A DNA stretch of 24,867 nucleotides from CBDCEG01 sp965215775 (GCA_965215775.1 CBDCEG010000031.1:1-24867), one strand, 5' to 3'. Positions 7,498 through 16,757 are shown, counted from the stretch's first letter. The notes: a model not told the origin generated them from the letters alone. Numbers and translations: made by a program.

Positions 7498-9102
7498 TTA
7501 TAATGTTTTTAGACTTAATAATTTCAAATAATCATTATGCTCTTGTTTGTATTTTTCAATATCTTTTTCTAAATTTGCTAATTCATCGTTCACTTCATTA
7601 AGGTTTATAATTGGCTCTGGTTTAGCGGTGCTGACATATCTTGAAATATTAAGGTTAAAATCATTTTTTTCAATCTCTTCAAGTGATACACAGCGAGAGT
7701 ATCGTTCCTCTTCTTTTCGGTGCTTATAGGTATCTACTATTTTATCTATATCTTTATCTTTTAATTCATTTTGTCGCTTTCCTTTGGTGAAATGTTCACT
7801 TGCATTAATAAAAAGCACATCATCACTTTTTTTACATTTTTTAAGCACTAATATACAAACAGGTATTCCAGTAGAGAAGAAAAGTTTTGCTGGCAAACCA
7901 ATAACGGTATCAATATGCCCATCTTTAAGCAATTTAGTTCTTATTCTGCTTTCTGCCCCACCTCTAAATAGGACACCGTGAGGTAATATAATAGCCATTG
8001 TTCCCTCTTTATCCAAGAAGTGAAAACCATGTAACAAGAAAGCAAAATCAGCTGCACTTTTTGGTGCTAACCCATGATTTTTAAATCTAAAATTTTTACC
8101 TAATTCATCAGTAGGATCCCAGCGAAGTGAAAAAGGAGGATTAGCAACAACCACATCAAAGTGTATTTTTTTAGCAGGGTTCTCCTCTGCTAACATATCC
8201 CAATCATTAGATAATGTATCCCCATGAAATATTTCAAACTCGTTATCCTTCACCCCATGCAAAAGCATATTCATTCTAGCTAGGTTATAAGTTGTAATAT
8301 TTTTCTCTTGCCCATAAATCTTACCAACCCCATATTTACCCATTTGTTTTCTAACATTAAGCAGTAAAGAACCAGAGCCACAAGCAAAATCAAAAATCTT
8401 ATTTAGTTTTTCTTTTTTCCCAGTGCTTGGGTCTTGGCTATCAAGTGAGACAATTTTGGAAAGTATATTTGAAACTGGTTGAGGCGTATAAAACTCTCCA
8501 GCTTTTTTCCCACCACCTGCTGCAAATTTATCAATCAAATATTCATACGCATCACCCAAAACATCACTTTCACTTGAAAACTCCGCAATTCCTTCTGCTA
8601 TTTTAGTAATAATGTTGCATAGTTTTTTATTTCTATCTGAGTAATCTTTACCAAGCTTTTCAGAATTTAGATTTATCTCTGAGAATAATCCATCAAAAGC
8701 GGTAGAGAAAGATTCATTCTCTATATATTTAAATGCTTTTTCTAAAGTTTTATGCAAATCATCATTTTGAGTCCTAGCCAATTCAGCTATTGAATTCCAT
8801 AAATATGCTGGCTCAATAACATAATGCACTTTTCTACGCATTTGTTCTTCAAAAGCCTCAATATCATTAGGATTTTGCTCATACCAAATAGATAAAGGTA
8901 TTTGCGTCTCATCTTTTTCTATTTTGGGATAATCTATTCCTAGCTCTCTTGCTGCCGCCTCGTTGTAGTTATCACTCAAATATCTTAAAAACAAAAATGA
9001 AAGCATATAATCTCTAAAATCATCAGCATTCATAGAGCCTCGCAAATCATCAGCTATTGCCCAAAGTATCTTACCTAGTTTATCTTTTTCTTTATCTGTC
9101 AT
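7498..9102 (-). CDS. hsdM: Type I restriction-modification system, DNA methyltransferase subunit
   Basis: HsdM is the N6-adenine methyltransferase subunit of a type I system. With HsdS it methylates the target, and with HsdR it forms the restriction complex. The 534 aa protein is complete. The N-terminal helical HsdM domain spans about 1-150 (KLGKILWAIADDLRG, LSFLFLRYLSD). GEFYTP is at 203-208, the SAM-binding motif DFACGSGSL at 238-246 and the catalytic NPPF at 321-324. The C-terminal helices (about 490-530) should contact HsdS. The sequence resembles the type IC branch. It starts 9 bases after rhuM ends. It has no frameshift, in contrast with hsdR and hsdS, so methylation could persist if a working specificity subunit exists. 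Confidence 0.96.
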   Translation of the reverse strand: MTDKEKDKLGKILWAIADDLRGSMNADDFRDYMLSFLFLRYLSDNYNEAAARELGIDYPKIEKDETQIPLSIWYEQNPNDIEAFEEQMRRKVHYVIEPAYLWNSIAELARTQNDDLHKTLEKAFKYIENESFSTAFDGLFSEINLNSEKLGKDYSDRNKKLCNIITKIAEGIAEFSSESDVLGDAYEYLIDKFAAGGGKKAGEFYTPQPVSNILSKIVSLDSQDPSTGKKEKLNKIFDFACGSGSLLLNVRKQMGKYGVGKIYGQEKNITTYNLARMNMLLHGVKDNEFEIFHGDTLSNDWDMLAEENPAKKIHFDVVVANPPFSLRWDPTDELGKNFRFKNHGLAPKSAADFAFLLHGFHFLDKEGTMAIILPHGVLFRGGAESRIRTKLLKDGHIDTVIGLPAKLFFSTGIPVCILVLKKCKKSDDVLFINASEHFTKGKRQNELKDKDIDKIVDTYKHRKEEERYSRCVSLEEIEKNDFNLNISRYVSTAKPEPIINLNEVNDELANLEKDIEKYKQEHNDYLKLLSLKTL

Positions 9103-9111
9103 ATTTATCTC

Positions 9112-10122
9112 CTATCTACTTTTAACTTTTAACTTTTCTTCAAGTTGCACTAACTCTTTTAAGTCTTGTTTATCTGCATCTAGTGCATCTTGTATTTTTC
9201 TTTTTTTATCAAACTCTCTATAAATAGCTTCTGTAGAAACTTCCATCTTTTTATGGCTAATACTTCCGTGTCCTTTAAGAACTTTTTTATCATTGAACTC
9301 TATGATACGATTGATATTTTCTTTCCAAAACTCCATAGTAATGTCTTGACGGTTTTTAGTTCTTAGTTCAGCTGTTTCTAAAAACACCACTACAAAACGA
9401 TTAAGACTATCTATTTCATCTTTATTTAGATAATTTTTAGCTATATATATATCTTGTTTTCTAACTACCGAACCTTTGAAGATAGTAAGTGCCATATTTT
9501 CTTTTGTTGCATTTGCACGGTTTACGATTATCTCTGCTGCTGTTTGATTGGTGATAGCATAGAGAAGTTTATTTTGAGTTTGAGCAAAAAATAGTTGAGT
9601 TGTTTTATCACTAGCATCATAATCACTACTAAGCTTAAAAAGATCTCTAACTTTTTGGTAAAACCTTTTTTCAGAAGCTCTAATATCTCGAATACGCTCA
9701 AGTAATTCATCAAAATAATCAGCTCGTCCATTAGGATTTTTGAGCCTCTCATCATCCATCACAAAACCTTTGATCATATATTCACTAAGATTTTTATTTG
9801 CCCATTGGCGAAACTGTATGCCTCTTTTACTCTTTACTCTAAAACCTATAGCTAAAATCATATCTAAAGCATAGTGTGAAACCTTGTAACTTTTACCATC
9901 TTTGGCAGTTGTCAAGTATTCCTTGACAACTGAACCCTCTTTAAGTTCTTTATCTTGTAATATATTTTGAATATGCAGGCTGATATTTTGTTTTGATGTA
10001 GCAAAAAGCTCTGCTAGTTGTATTTGGCTCATCCATATATCTGAATCTTTAGCAAGTAGTGAAACTGATGTATTGCCATCTACTGTGTTATAGATGATGA
10101 TATTTGATTGTTCATTACTCAT
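9112..10122 (-). CDS. rhuM: RhuM-family protein, probable DNA-binding accessory gene of the type I locus
   Basis: The 336 aa protein resembles the RhuM family, often found inside type I restriction loci and on pathogenicity islands. Seen in the sequence: an N-terminal part with a probable winged or helix-turn-helix segment (WMSQIQLAELFATSKQNISLHI, about 30-51), then the family's conserved VSHYALDMILAIGFRVKSKRG...FRQWAN (about 80-110), then a longer C-terminal part with charged helices. The biochemical role of RhuM is not known to me. It overlaps the end of hsdS by four bases (ATGA), and hsdM follows 9 bases later, so all three should be translated from one message. Its exact role in restriction is therefore an inference from position only. 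Confidence 0.85.
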   Translation of the reverse strand: MSNEQSNIIIYNTVDGNTSVSLLAKDSDIWMSQIQLAELFATSKQNISLHIQNILQDKELKEGSVVKEYLTTAKDGKSYKVSHYALDMILAIGFRVKSKRGIQFRQWANKNLSEYMIKGFVMDDERLKNPNGRADYFDELLERIRDIRASEKRFYQKVRDLFKLSSDYDASDKTTQLFFAQTQNKLLYAITNQTAAEIIVNRANATKENMALTIFKGSVVRKQDIYIAKNYLNKDEIDSLNRFVVVFLETAELRTKNRQDITMEFWKENINRIIEFNDKKVLKGHGSISHKKMEVSTEAIYREFDKKRKIQDALDADKQDLKELVQLEEKLKVKSR

Positions 10123-10142
10123 AATTCTCCCTCACTACTTAC

Positions 10143-10250
10143 AAAAAGCTGTTGCATTAAGCCTTTTTTATGTTGTTTAAGAGCCTCTACTTTTTTGTTT
10201 TGTGCTTCTATAAGATTATCAAGAGAGCTTAGGCAGTTGGCTATTTTTTG
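10143..10250 (-). repeat. Direct repeat in hsdS, C-terminal copy
   Basis: This is the DNA encoding the C-terminal conserved spacer of HsdS. It aligns without gaps, with only a handful of differences over about 108 bases, to 10765-10872. Such paired repeats are normal for the two half-subunits, but the DNA identity is high enough to allow recombination that swaps or deletes the second target domain. Confidence 0.85.
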
Positions 10251-10764
10251 TTGTTCCTGTTTTTCTTTTGGAAACGATATAGGTAAAGACTTTATAATAT
10301 CAGCATTTAAATTTCTTATTCCACCACCTGCTGCATAATCTATAAAAAACTTTTGACTTGTAGGAGATAAAATAATGTAATATAAGTAATCACTACTAAT
10401 ATAGCTTTCAATATTAGTGACAGCAATCCAACCATCATGGATGCAAGATTTGATTTTCATAATATATGGACGACCAAAACTCATTGAGTTTGAAAGTATT
10501 ATAATCCCCTATATCAACTTCTCTTGTTTTACTTAAAGCCGATTTTTTTACTCTTTCTTTTGTATGTGTAACATATTTTGAGTTTTTATCTACATCAGCT
10601 ATTTTTAACCAATTTAAACCATCATTTGATAATGTCATATAGTCATCAATAGGTCGAGGAGAGCCACCTCTAACTATATCAGATATATCATCTAATATTT
10701 TACTTTCCCACTCCTCACTAAACTCCTTAAACCTACGCTTAGGCACTGTTTTACCCTCAGAGGG

Positions 10765-10872
10765 AAAAAGCTGTTGCATCAAGCCTTTTTTATATTCTTT
10801 AAGAGCCTCTGCTTTTTTGTTTTGTGCTTCTATGAGGTTATCAAGAGAGCTTAGGCAGTTGGCTATTTTTTT
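10765..10872 (-). repeat. Direct repeat in hsdS, central copy
   Basis: This is the central conserved spacer of HsdS, in the same orientation as 10143-10250 and exactly 622 bases away. The two copies flank the second target-recognition domain. Confidence 0.85.
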
Positions 10873-11371
10873 TTGTTCTTTTGGTTTTGGAATAAAAATA
10901 TTAATATCTTCAAGTTTTTGTGCTGATAAATTTGGTGGTTCAGTTCCAGAAATACTATTCTCCAATTCTTTTATCATTCTTGATGTTTGAAGTAAAAAAT
11001 ATATAAAATTAATATTCTGAGAGGTAACAAGTTTACCAACTCGTTGATTTAGCAAAGCTCCATCAAAAATAGCATTAATGGGAGCTATTTTAAGTTTTTT
11101 ATTTAATATAGGTCTTGTCAGAGCAATAACATAGTCCCCTTTTTTTAGAGTAAATTTTTGATATTCTTTTGCATAATTAGAAGGTAAAAAAGATGGAGAT
11201 TCGTTACTCATATGTTGAATTCCAACATCTGAAATTTTTAGCCATCGTACTCCATTTGTAACACTATCTTTACTTAGAAAAGAAAAACCTTGAAAAATTG
11301 AGAATACATTTTTTAACTTTTTCTCCTCCCACTCCCCACTAAACTCTTTAAACCTAAGATTAGGCACTAAT

Positions 11372-14332
11372 TTACTCATCATAAACCTCCAAGCCTGATA
11401 TATCTCTACCATTTGCCATTTTTCTAAGTAATGGGCTTAGGTCTTTCATTAATGCTAATTCTATAACTCCTCTATCTTTCCAACCCAACCCCAAAGGTTC
11501 TAATAAATCAGTAAGCAGTTCCCCATCAAATATATAATCGGTCTAATACTCTATCTACAAATTTTTGTAGTCTTGATGGTTCCAGTTTTATTTTATTTGC
11601 TAATTTATCCAATTCTAAAGGAATTATTGCGTGATTTAAAATTCTCATAACCTTTTTTTACATCCTTTTCATTAAGTGCTTTATCAACTTCAAGGCTATT
11701 AATATAAGCTATCATATCTTCTTGCTCTTCCATCATATTTGCATTTGATTTTAGTAAACTTAATTAGTTGTTCTTTAGTCATTTTCTGTTTTTGAGGCTG
11801 GTTTTGACTATATTTTTGCAATAAGTCCCATAATATAATCATAATCCACCAAAGGCCGAAGCAAAAAGCACAAATTCAAAATCTAGTTGCTCAACCTCTT
11901 CTATTATATTTTCAGTATTATTTCGTTGTTTTTGCAACCTTTTAGCTGTTTCTATATACATAGATTTTAAAAGCTCTTATAACATCATTTGGCATAGCTT
12001 CTTCTATTGTTATCTTTTGTTCATTGCTCAAATCTGTATGTTGCTCTAGCTGAGTTTTGAGGCGTTGAATTTCCTTAAATGTATTTATAAATTCAGCTCT
12101 TGCCTCATCTCCATTTTAAGTTTACAACTTGCTCAGGTTTATTCTCCAAATTATGTGAGAACATAAATTCCTCTAAATCTTTTAGTTGCATCTTGGAAAT
12201 TCTTTATTGTCCTTTGATGCTGAATCAACTAACCATATTTCTTTTGGTTTTTTACCGCTTTCTCCTGAAAATAGTGTAATAGCTTCATTTACTCTATCCT
12301 GCTGTGAACGAAAATCTAAAATATTACCATAAGGTTTTGTATCGTTTAAAAAATCTATTTGTTCTTGAAAATGCTTGAATAAGACCATGGTATTTCAAAT
12401 TTTTATCTACATAAATAGTATTTAAATATTTAGAATCAAAACCTGTTAAAAGCATATCTACAACTATGGTTATATCTATTTTTTCATTATGAGGCACATC
12501 ATTATTAGAATACTTTTGATTTTTTATTCGCGTTTGCACATCTTGGTAATAACCATCAAAATTATTAATATTATGATTAGTATTAAATTGGTTGTTATAG
12601 TCGTTTTATAATCTCTTTTAACAGCTTCTTTTTTAAGATTTGAGGTCAACTTTATTATCTTCTTTTTCTTGTGGTAAATCCTCTTGTATTTGAGCAGTAT
12701 CTTTATTTCCATCAGCTGGTGGAGAAAATACACAAGCAATATTTAAATTATGATCAAGCTCTTTAAACTGTCTAAAATATTTAATAGCATCATTTATAGA
12801 TGAAGTTTGCCAAAATCGCATTGAATTTTTTCTCCGCACTGGTTTTATTATGCTTTTCTATTATTGCCTCTGCTACTGCTTTAATTGTCTGACCACTTTC
12901 TTGGTTTGCTGTATTATCGTCTGGCTTGAAGTAATCAATATGAAAACGCAAAACATTTCCATCTTCAATAGCATGAGTTATGGTGTAATTATGTAGCTCT
13001 TTTTCAAAAATATCTTTTGGTGGTTTTTGATGTTGCGTCTTTACCTTTTATAGTTAAATTATTTGAGTTCTCTTCAAATATAGGAGTTCCAGTAAAACCA
13101 AATAATTGTGATTTGGGGAAAAATTCTTTAATAGCATTATGGTTTTTACCAAACTGACTTCGGTGACACTCATCAAATATAAAAACTATTCGCTCATCCG
13201 CAAGCTTTGATAACCTCTCTTTATAACTGTTTTTATTCGTTCCATCTAAAGCAAAACCTAGCTTTTGAATAGTTGTAACTATAACTTTATTAGCATGATC
13301 TGTTGATAATAATTTTTGCACCAAACTTTCTGTATTAGTATTTTCTTCTACACATTTTTCCTGAAACTTATTAAATTCTTTGCGTGTTTGAATATCCAAG
13401 TCTTTTCTATCAACTACAAAAAGAATTTTTTTAATATTATCATTGTCCTTTAAAAGTGTTGATGTCTTAAACGAAGTTAGAGTTTTACCACTTCCAGTTG
13501 TATGCCATATATAACCATTGCCTCTGTTATCCTCAATGCACTCAGTGATAGCTTCAACCGCATAAATTTGATAAGGTCGCATCATCATAAGCTTAGATTC
13601 ATTTTGCACCAAAACCATATATCGGTTTATCATTTGAGCTAATTTACATTTGGATAAGAATGTATCTGCAAAATAATCCAAATTTATTATTTTTTTATTA
13701 TCCTTATCAGCGTGTTGATAAATAGGTAAAAACCTTTCTTCAGTATCAAATTTAAAGTGTTTGTTATTATTATTTGCAAAATATAAAGTATTGGAATAGT
13801 TTGAAACAATAAAAAGCTGCATAAAACTAAGAAGTGTATTCCCATAACCATTTCCAGCATCATTTTTATAATTAATAATTTGTTGCATCGCTCTCCTAGG
13901 GCTGATTTGTAGAGTTTTTAGCTCTATTTGCACCAAAGGTAAGCCATTTAAAAGTATTATTACATCATAACGATGGTAACTATCTTTTGTATTAATTTTA
14001 AGCTGATTTATAACTTCAAATGAATTTTTACACCAATCTTTAATATTTATAAGTGTGTATTGTAAAGGTGTTCCATCTTCTCGCTCAAAAGTGCTTGTCG
14101 CTCTTAAAAGCTCTGAACTTTTAAAAACATTAGAAGTTATAATTTGATCTAAAAGTCTTGAGAACTCCTTATCTGTTAAATTTACTTTATTTAAAGCCTC
14201 AAACTTTTCACGAAAATTAATTTCCAAAGCCTTTTTAGTCCTAATATCAGAACGATAACTATATTTTAGCTGTTGTAATTTTTTGATAAAATCACTTTCT
14301 ATTTTACTTTCTTTTGTTGATTTATTTTCCAT
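11372..14332 (-). pseudogene. hsdR: Type I restriction endonuclease/translocase subunit, multiply frameshifted
   Basis: HsdR is the ATP-driven DNA translocase and nuclease of type I systems. The first 442 codons (14332 to about 13028) are intact: a PD-ExK nuclease (Asp123, Glu137, Lys139), Walker A TTGSGKT at 278-284, DECH at 387-390 and TGTP at 414-417. After that, homology continues to the natural end (GRDISGLEVYDE, stop at 11374-11372) but jumps frames about thirteen times. By restoring homology I place single-base changes near 13026, 12807, 12635, 12605, 12350, 12198, 12113, 11967, 11849, 11815, 11757, 11637 and 11533, ten gains and three losses, mostly in short runs. Between them the protein stays well conserved (LLTGFDSKYLNTIYVDKNL, AFSRTNR, LEEFMFSHNLENKPEQVV). 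As read, no working HsdR is made. Confidence 0.93.
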
Positions 14333-14519
14333 TTGTCTATTTTGAGATAATTAATGAGTTTTGGGAAGTGTTTATATTAGTTATTTTAGCACATAAAATT
14401 ATTACTTATTATCAGATTATAAATCTTAACTAGAGCTATTTTTTGCTTACTAAACTATCAACTCGGGAAATTATAAAATTTTAGTAATATAAAGCTAATA
14501 AATAAAAATATAATAATAA

Positions 14520-15020
14520 GCAAGAAAGAAACTACAAAATGATGAAGCTGTTGCAGGAATTGGGACAAAAGATGGTAAATTACTGCCACCACCTTATTTC
14601 GTAAACAATCACGCTGCAGTGTCTGAGCTACGAGGCATAAAGGTAGATGGTAAAAATATACTTATTCAGGATATTAATGAATACATGAAAACAGTTGAGA
14701 AGATTTATGAGGAAGAGCTAGGTTACAACCTAGAACCTATAGTAAAAAATGCGATAAAAGAGCATATAGAGAAAAATGGAGGTAGATTAAAAATATTCGA
14801 TGGTGCACCAGGTTTACATGCTGATATTATTGCTACAAATTATGGAATATCAAAAACAGAACATGGACTACAGTTAGCAGTTTTTAAAGTAAGTAAAACA
14901 ACCAAAGGAAAAGGAAAACAAGGTTATAAATTCCCTGCTTGTAAAAACTGTGGTGGTATAATGGAATTAATAAGAAAAAAACGAGATATATTAGAAACAA
15001 CATCAATGGTAGGTAAATAA
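14520..15020 (+). pseudogene. Orphan C-terminal deaminase-like toxin domain (YwqJ-type), without a start
   Basis: The frame is open after TAA 14517-14519 and encodes about 166 residues ending at TAA 15020. The first possible start, GTG 14619, has no ribosome binding site and leaves out clearly coding residues upstream (GTKDGKLLPPPYFVNNHAAV). The body contains GLHADIIATN and, about 35 residues later, FPACKNCGGIM. This pair resembles the His-Ala-Glu and Cys-x2-Cys zinc motifs of the YwqJ/MafB-type deaminases found at the C-terminus of polymorphic toxins, but the catalytic Glu position reads Asp. The long N-terminal delivery region such toxins need is absent, and I see no immunity gene. I read it as a remnant toxin tip. 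The family call is from motif pattern only. Confidence 0.55.
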
Positions 15021-15021
15021 A

Positions 15022-15078
15022 ATGCAAAATAAAATACAAAATAAAATACAAAAAAGAGAAAATGATAATAACAATTGA
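15022..15078 (+). other. Short 12-base tandem repeat and possible 18-codon leader ORF before endonuclease V
   Basis: Between the deaminase fragment and the endonuclease V gene lies a repeated unit (about two and a half copies of ACAAAATAAAAT). It is also an open frame from ATG 15022, directly after the preceding stop, reading MQNKIQNKIQKRENDNNN and ending at 15078, inside the start of the next gene. It has no clear ribosome binding site. It may be a translated leader or simply low-complexity DNA. Confidence 0.3.
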
Positions 15079-15559
15079 TGTAGATTACAAAAATAATGGA
15101 ACAGCCAAAGTTGCAGGGGTTTTATTTAATTCATATGCTGATGAAAAAGCAATTGAAATAAAAACTACAACCTTAGAAAAGGTTGCCCCATATGAGTCAG
15201 GAAGCTTTTATAAACGAGAGTTACCTTGTATTTTACAGTTATTATCTAAAATTAACTGCAAACTAGAAACTATAATTATTGATGGTTATGTTTCTTTAAG
15301 TGCTAATAAAAAAGGGCTTGGAATGTATTTGTATGAGAGACTTAATAAACAAACTCCTATTATCGGCGTTGCTAAAAATGCTTTTGATGGAATATCTACC
15401 AAAACAAATCTATTTCGTGGCGATAGCAAAAAACCTCTTTATATAACAACAGCAGGAATGGAGTTAGATAGAGCCAAAACATTAATTAAATTAATGCATG
15501 GAAAATATAGGTTTCCAACCTTAATAAAACTTGCGGATAAAGTTTGTAGGGAAAAATAA
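15062..15559 (+). CDS. nfi: Endonuclease V, short form
   Basis: Endonuclease V nicks DNA one base 3' of deoxyinosine to start repair of deaminated adenine. The 165 aa protein is shorter than E. coli Nfi (about 223 aa). It keeps the recognisable core: Asp6 in the first strand (TIDVDY), Glu53 in KREL (equivalent to the FREAP glutamate), Asp74 in IIIDGY, the IIGVAKN block at about 99-105, KPLYIT...G and the C-terminal YRFPTLIKLADKV. It has lost the N-terminal helix and parts of loops. The DGHG motif is altered to DGYV, so catalytic competence is not certain. It is transcribed toward pflA and ends 42 bases from it. Confidence 0.82.
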   Translation: MIITIDVDYKNNGTAKVAGVLFNSYADEKAIEIKTTTLEKVAPYESGSFYKRELPCILQLLSKINCKLETIIIDGYVSLSANKKGLGMYLYERLNKQTPIIGVAKNAFDGISTKTNLFRGDSKKPLYITTAGMELDRAKTLIKLMHGKYRFPTLIKLADKVCREK

Positions 15560-15574
15560 TTGATAAAATTGTAA

Positions 15575-15590
15575 AAAATAAATTTATTTT
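15575..15590. terminator. Possible bidirectional terminator between nfi and pflA
   Basis: A perfect 16-base palindrome (AAAATAAATTTATTTT) lies in the 42-base gap between the convergent nfi and pflA genes and is flanked by A-rich and T-rich runs. It has no G-C pairs, so the hairpin would be weak. Position supports the call more than stability does. Confidence 0.35.
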
Positions 15591-15601
15591 ATTTTATTTG
15601 T

Positions 15602-16377
15602 TTATAGCTCTTTTTTTCTATCAGTCATACCTTTTAGGATAACTAATTTCGCACGATTTGCTTGTTCTTTGGTAGCTTCTGGAATTCCTTCAAGTGGGTA
15701 TGTTTTACCAAGGTTTTCCCACTTTGATTTACCAAGTAAGTGGTAAGGTAAAACTTCAAGTGATTCAATATTTTTAAATTCACCCAAAAAATATCCAAGT
15801 TGATACAAATACTTATCTATTAATGTGATGGTTGGAATTGCAACATGTCTAATTCTAACTGGTTGTTTAATTTCATTTAAAAACCTAATAAAGCTTAAAG
15901 CTGATTTGTTAGAAACACTTGTTAATGATTTATGTTCGTCATCATTTATATGTTTTAAATCAAGCATTACTAAATCAGTATATTGCATTAGTTCTTTTAT
16001 TTTGGCTAATTTTTGGAAATCCTTGGGTCAAATAACCCACCACAAGTATCAAGAGCTGTGTGAGCACCAAGTTGTTTGGCTTGTTTAAATAAATCAGTCA
16101 AAAAGTCTAACTGTAAAAGTGGCTCACCACCAGTTGCAGTAATTCCTTTTTTAGTTAAAAATGATTCGTATTTTTGAAATTCAGTTAATAAATCTGTAAC
16201 TGTTTTCTTTTTTGCAGTCTTTTCTTTTAATTTCCAAGTATCTGGATTGTGGCAATATTTACACCTAAGTAGACAGCCCTGAAAAAAAATTACAAATCTA
16301 ATCCCAGGTCCGTCAACTGTTCCAAAGCTTTCTGTTGAATGAATGAAACCAACATTGTTGACTTTGGATTCTTGCAT
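15602..16377 (-). pseudogene. pflA: Pyruvate formate-lyase activating enzyme, one frameshift
   Basis: PflA is a radical SAM enzyme that makes the glycyl radical on pyruvate formate-lyase. The first frame (16377 to 16006) carries GTVDGPGIR, the iron-sulfur motif CLLRCKYC (cysteines 35, 39, 42), GGEPLLQ and DTCGGLFDP. It then hits a stop. The remainder, PKDFQKLAKIKELMQYTDLVMLDLKHI to the end, is in another frame; adding one A near 16024 rejoins them into about 259 aa, the normal length. Every conserved block is otherwise intact, so this is either a very recent inactivation or a base-calling error. It starts 17 bases after the small glycyl-radical gene. Without it PFL could not be activated, which makes an error or a second activase elsewhere plausible. 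Confidence 0.9.
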
Positions 16378-16394
16378 AATTAGTTACAAGTTAA

Positions 16395-16640
16395 TTACAT
16401 ATTTTTATGGAAAGTTCTAGCAATTACATCATCTTGCTGTTGTTTTGTTAGCTTAATAAAGTTAACTGCATAACCAGAAACTCTGATTGTAAGTTGTGGA
16501 TAGTTTTCTGGGTGATTTTGTGCATCTAATAAAGTTTCACGATTAAAAACATTAACATTCAAATGTTGCCCGCCTTCTTTAATATATCCATCTAACATTC
16601 CAACCAAATTTGTGATTTGTGATTTACTTACATTTTTCAT
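16395..16640 (-). CDS. Separately encoded glycyl-radical C-terminal domain of pyruvate formate-lyase
   Basis: The 81 aa product is the missing end of the neighbouring PflB. ITNLVGMLDGY (9-19) matches the PflB sequence just before the radical domain, EGGQHLNVNV (22-31) and YPQLTIRVSGYAV (47-59) follow, with radical Gly56, ending in RTFHKNM. The match begins inside PflB-type sequence rather than the divergent head of GrcA (YfiD), so it looks like a fission product of pflB, not a classic GrcA. It has its own strong AAGGAG site seven bases before ATG 16640, so it is meant to be translated. It should assemble with the 715 aa protein into one enzyme. GrcA-like annotation is possible, and the role would be similar. 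Confidence 0.9.
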   Translation of the reverse strand: MKNVSKSQITNLVGMLDGYIKEGGQHLNVNVFNRETLLDAQNHPENYPQLTIRVSGYAVNFIKLTKQQQDDVIARTFHKNM

Positions 16641-16647
16641 ATTTCGT

Positions 16648-16653
16648 CTCCTT
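16648..16653 (-). promoter_or_regulatory. Ribosome binding site of the separate glycyl-radical domain gene
   Basis: AAGGAG on the minus strand, seven bases upstream of ATG 16640. It shows that the small ORF is an independent cistron and not debris behind a premature stop in pflB. Confidence 0.8.
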
Positions 16654-16697
16654 AAGTTATTGTTTAAAATTACTTTTTAAAATTTTATATTTTTCTA

Positions 16698-16717
16698 TAT
16701 TAAATATATATTTAATA
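16698..16717. repeat. Perfect 20-base AT palindrome between the two PFL genes
   Basis: TATTAAATATATATTTAATA is identical to its own reverse complement and lies in the middle of the 117-base gap between the large and small PFL genes. As RNA it would form a weak hairpin. It might affect message processing and so the ratio of the two subunits, or be chance in very AT-rich DNA. Confidence 0.6.
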
Positions 16718-16757
16718 CATATTTATATTTTACCTTTTTTCTAGCCTATTTGTTTAT

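Larger units (their letters stand above)
10119..11379 (-). pseudogene. hsdS: Type I restriction specificity subunit, one frameshift
   Basis: HsdS holds two target-recognition domains and sets the DNA site. The start is best placed at ATG 11379 or 11382, because GGAGG at 11386-11390 sits just before them; it overlaps the end of hsdR. The first half runs MSKLVPNLRFKEF to the central spacer EQKKIANCLSSLDNLIEAQN. The second half repeats the plan (RFKEFSEEWE to a second EQQKIANCLSSLDNLIEAQN). Near 10503 the frame changes: removing one A restores GDYILSNSMSFGRPYIM, a typical HsdS block. Without correction the first frame stops at 10435 and the second target domain is truncated. It could be a real inactivating or phase-type change or a sequencing error. 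Confidence 0.9.

Noticed and set aside
9528..9755. Minus-strand 75 aa open frame inside rhuM
   Set aside because: It is an alternative frame of the intact rhuM gene.
15825..16088. Plus-strand open frame over pflA
   Set aside because: It runs antisense to conserved pflA sequence and has no support of its own.
16395..16640. Calling the 81 aa gene a standard GrcA
   Set aside because: Its N-terminus matches PflB (ITNLVGMLDGY), not the GrcA head, and the adjacent PflB lacks just this part. GrcA normally coexists with a full-length PflB.
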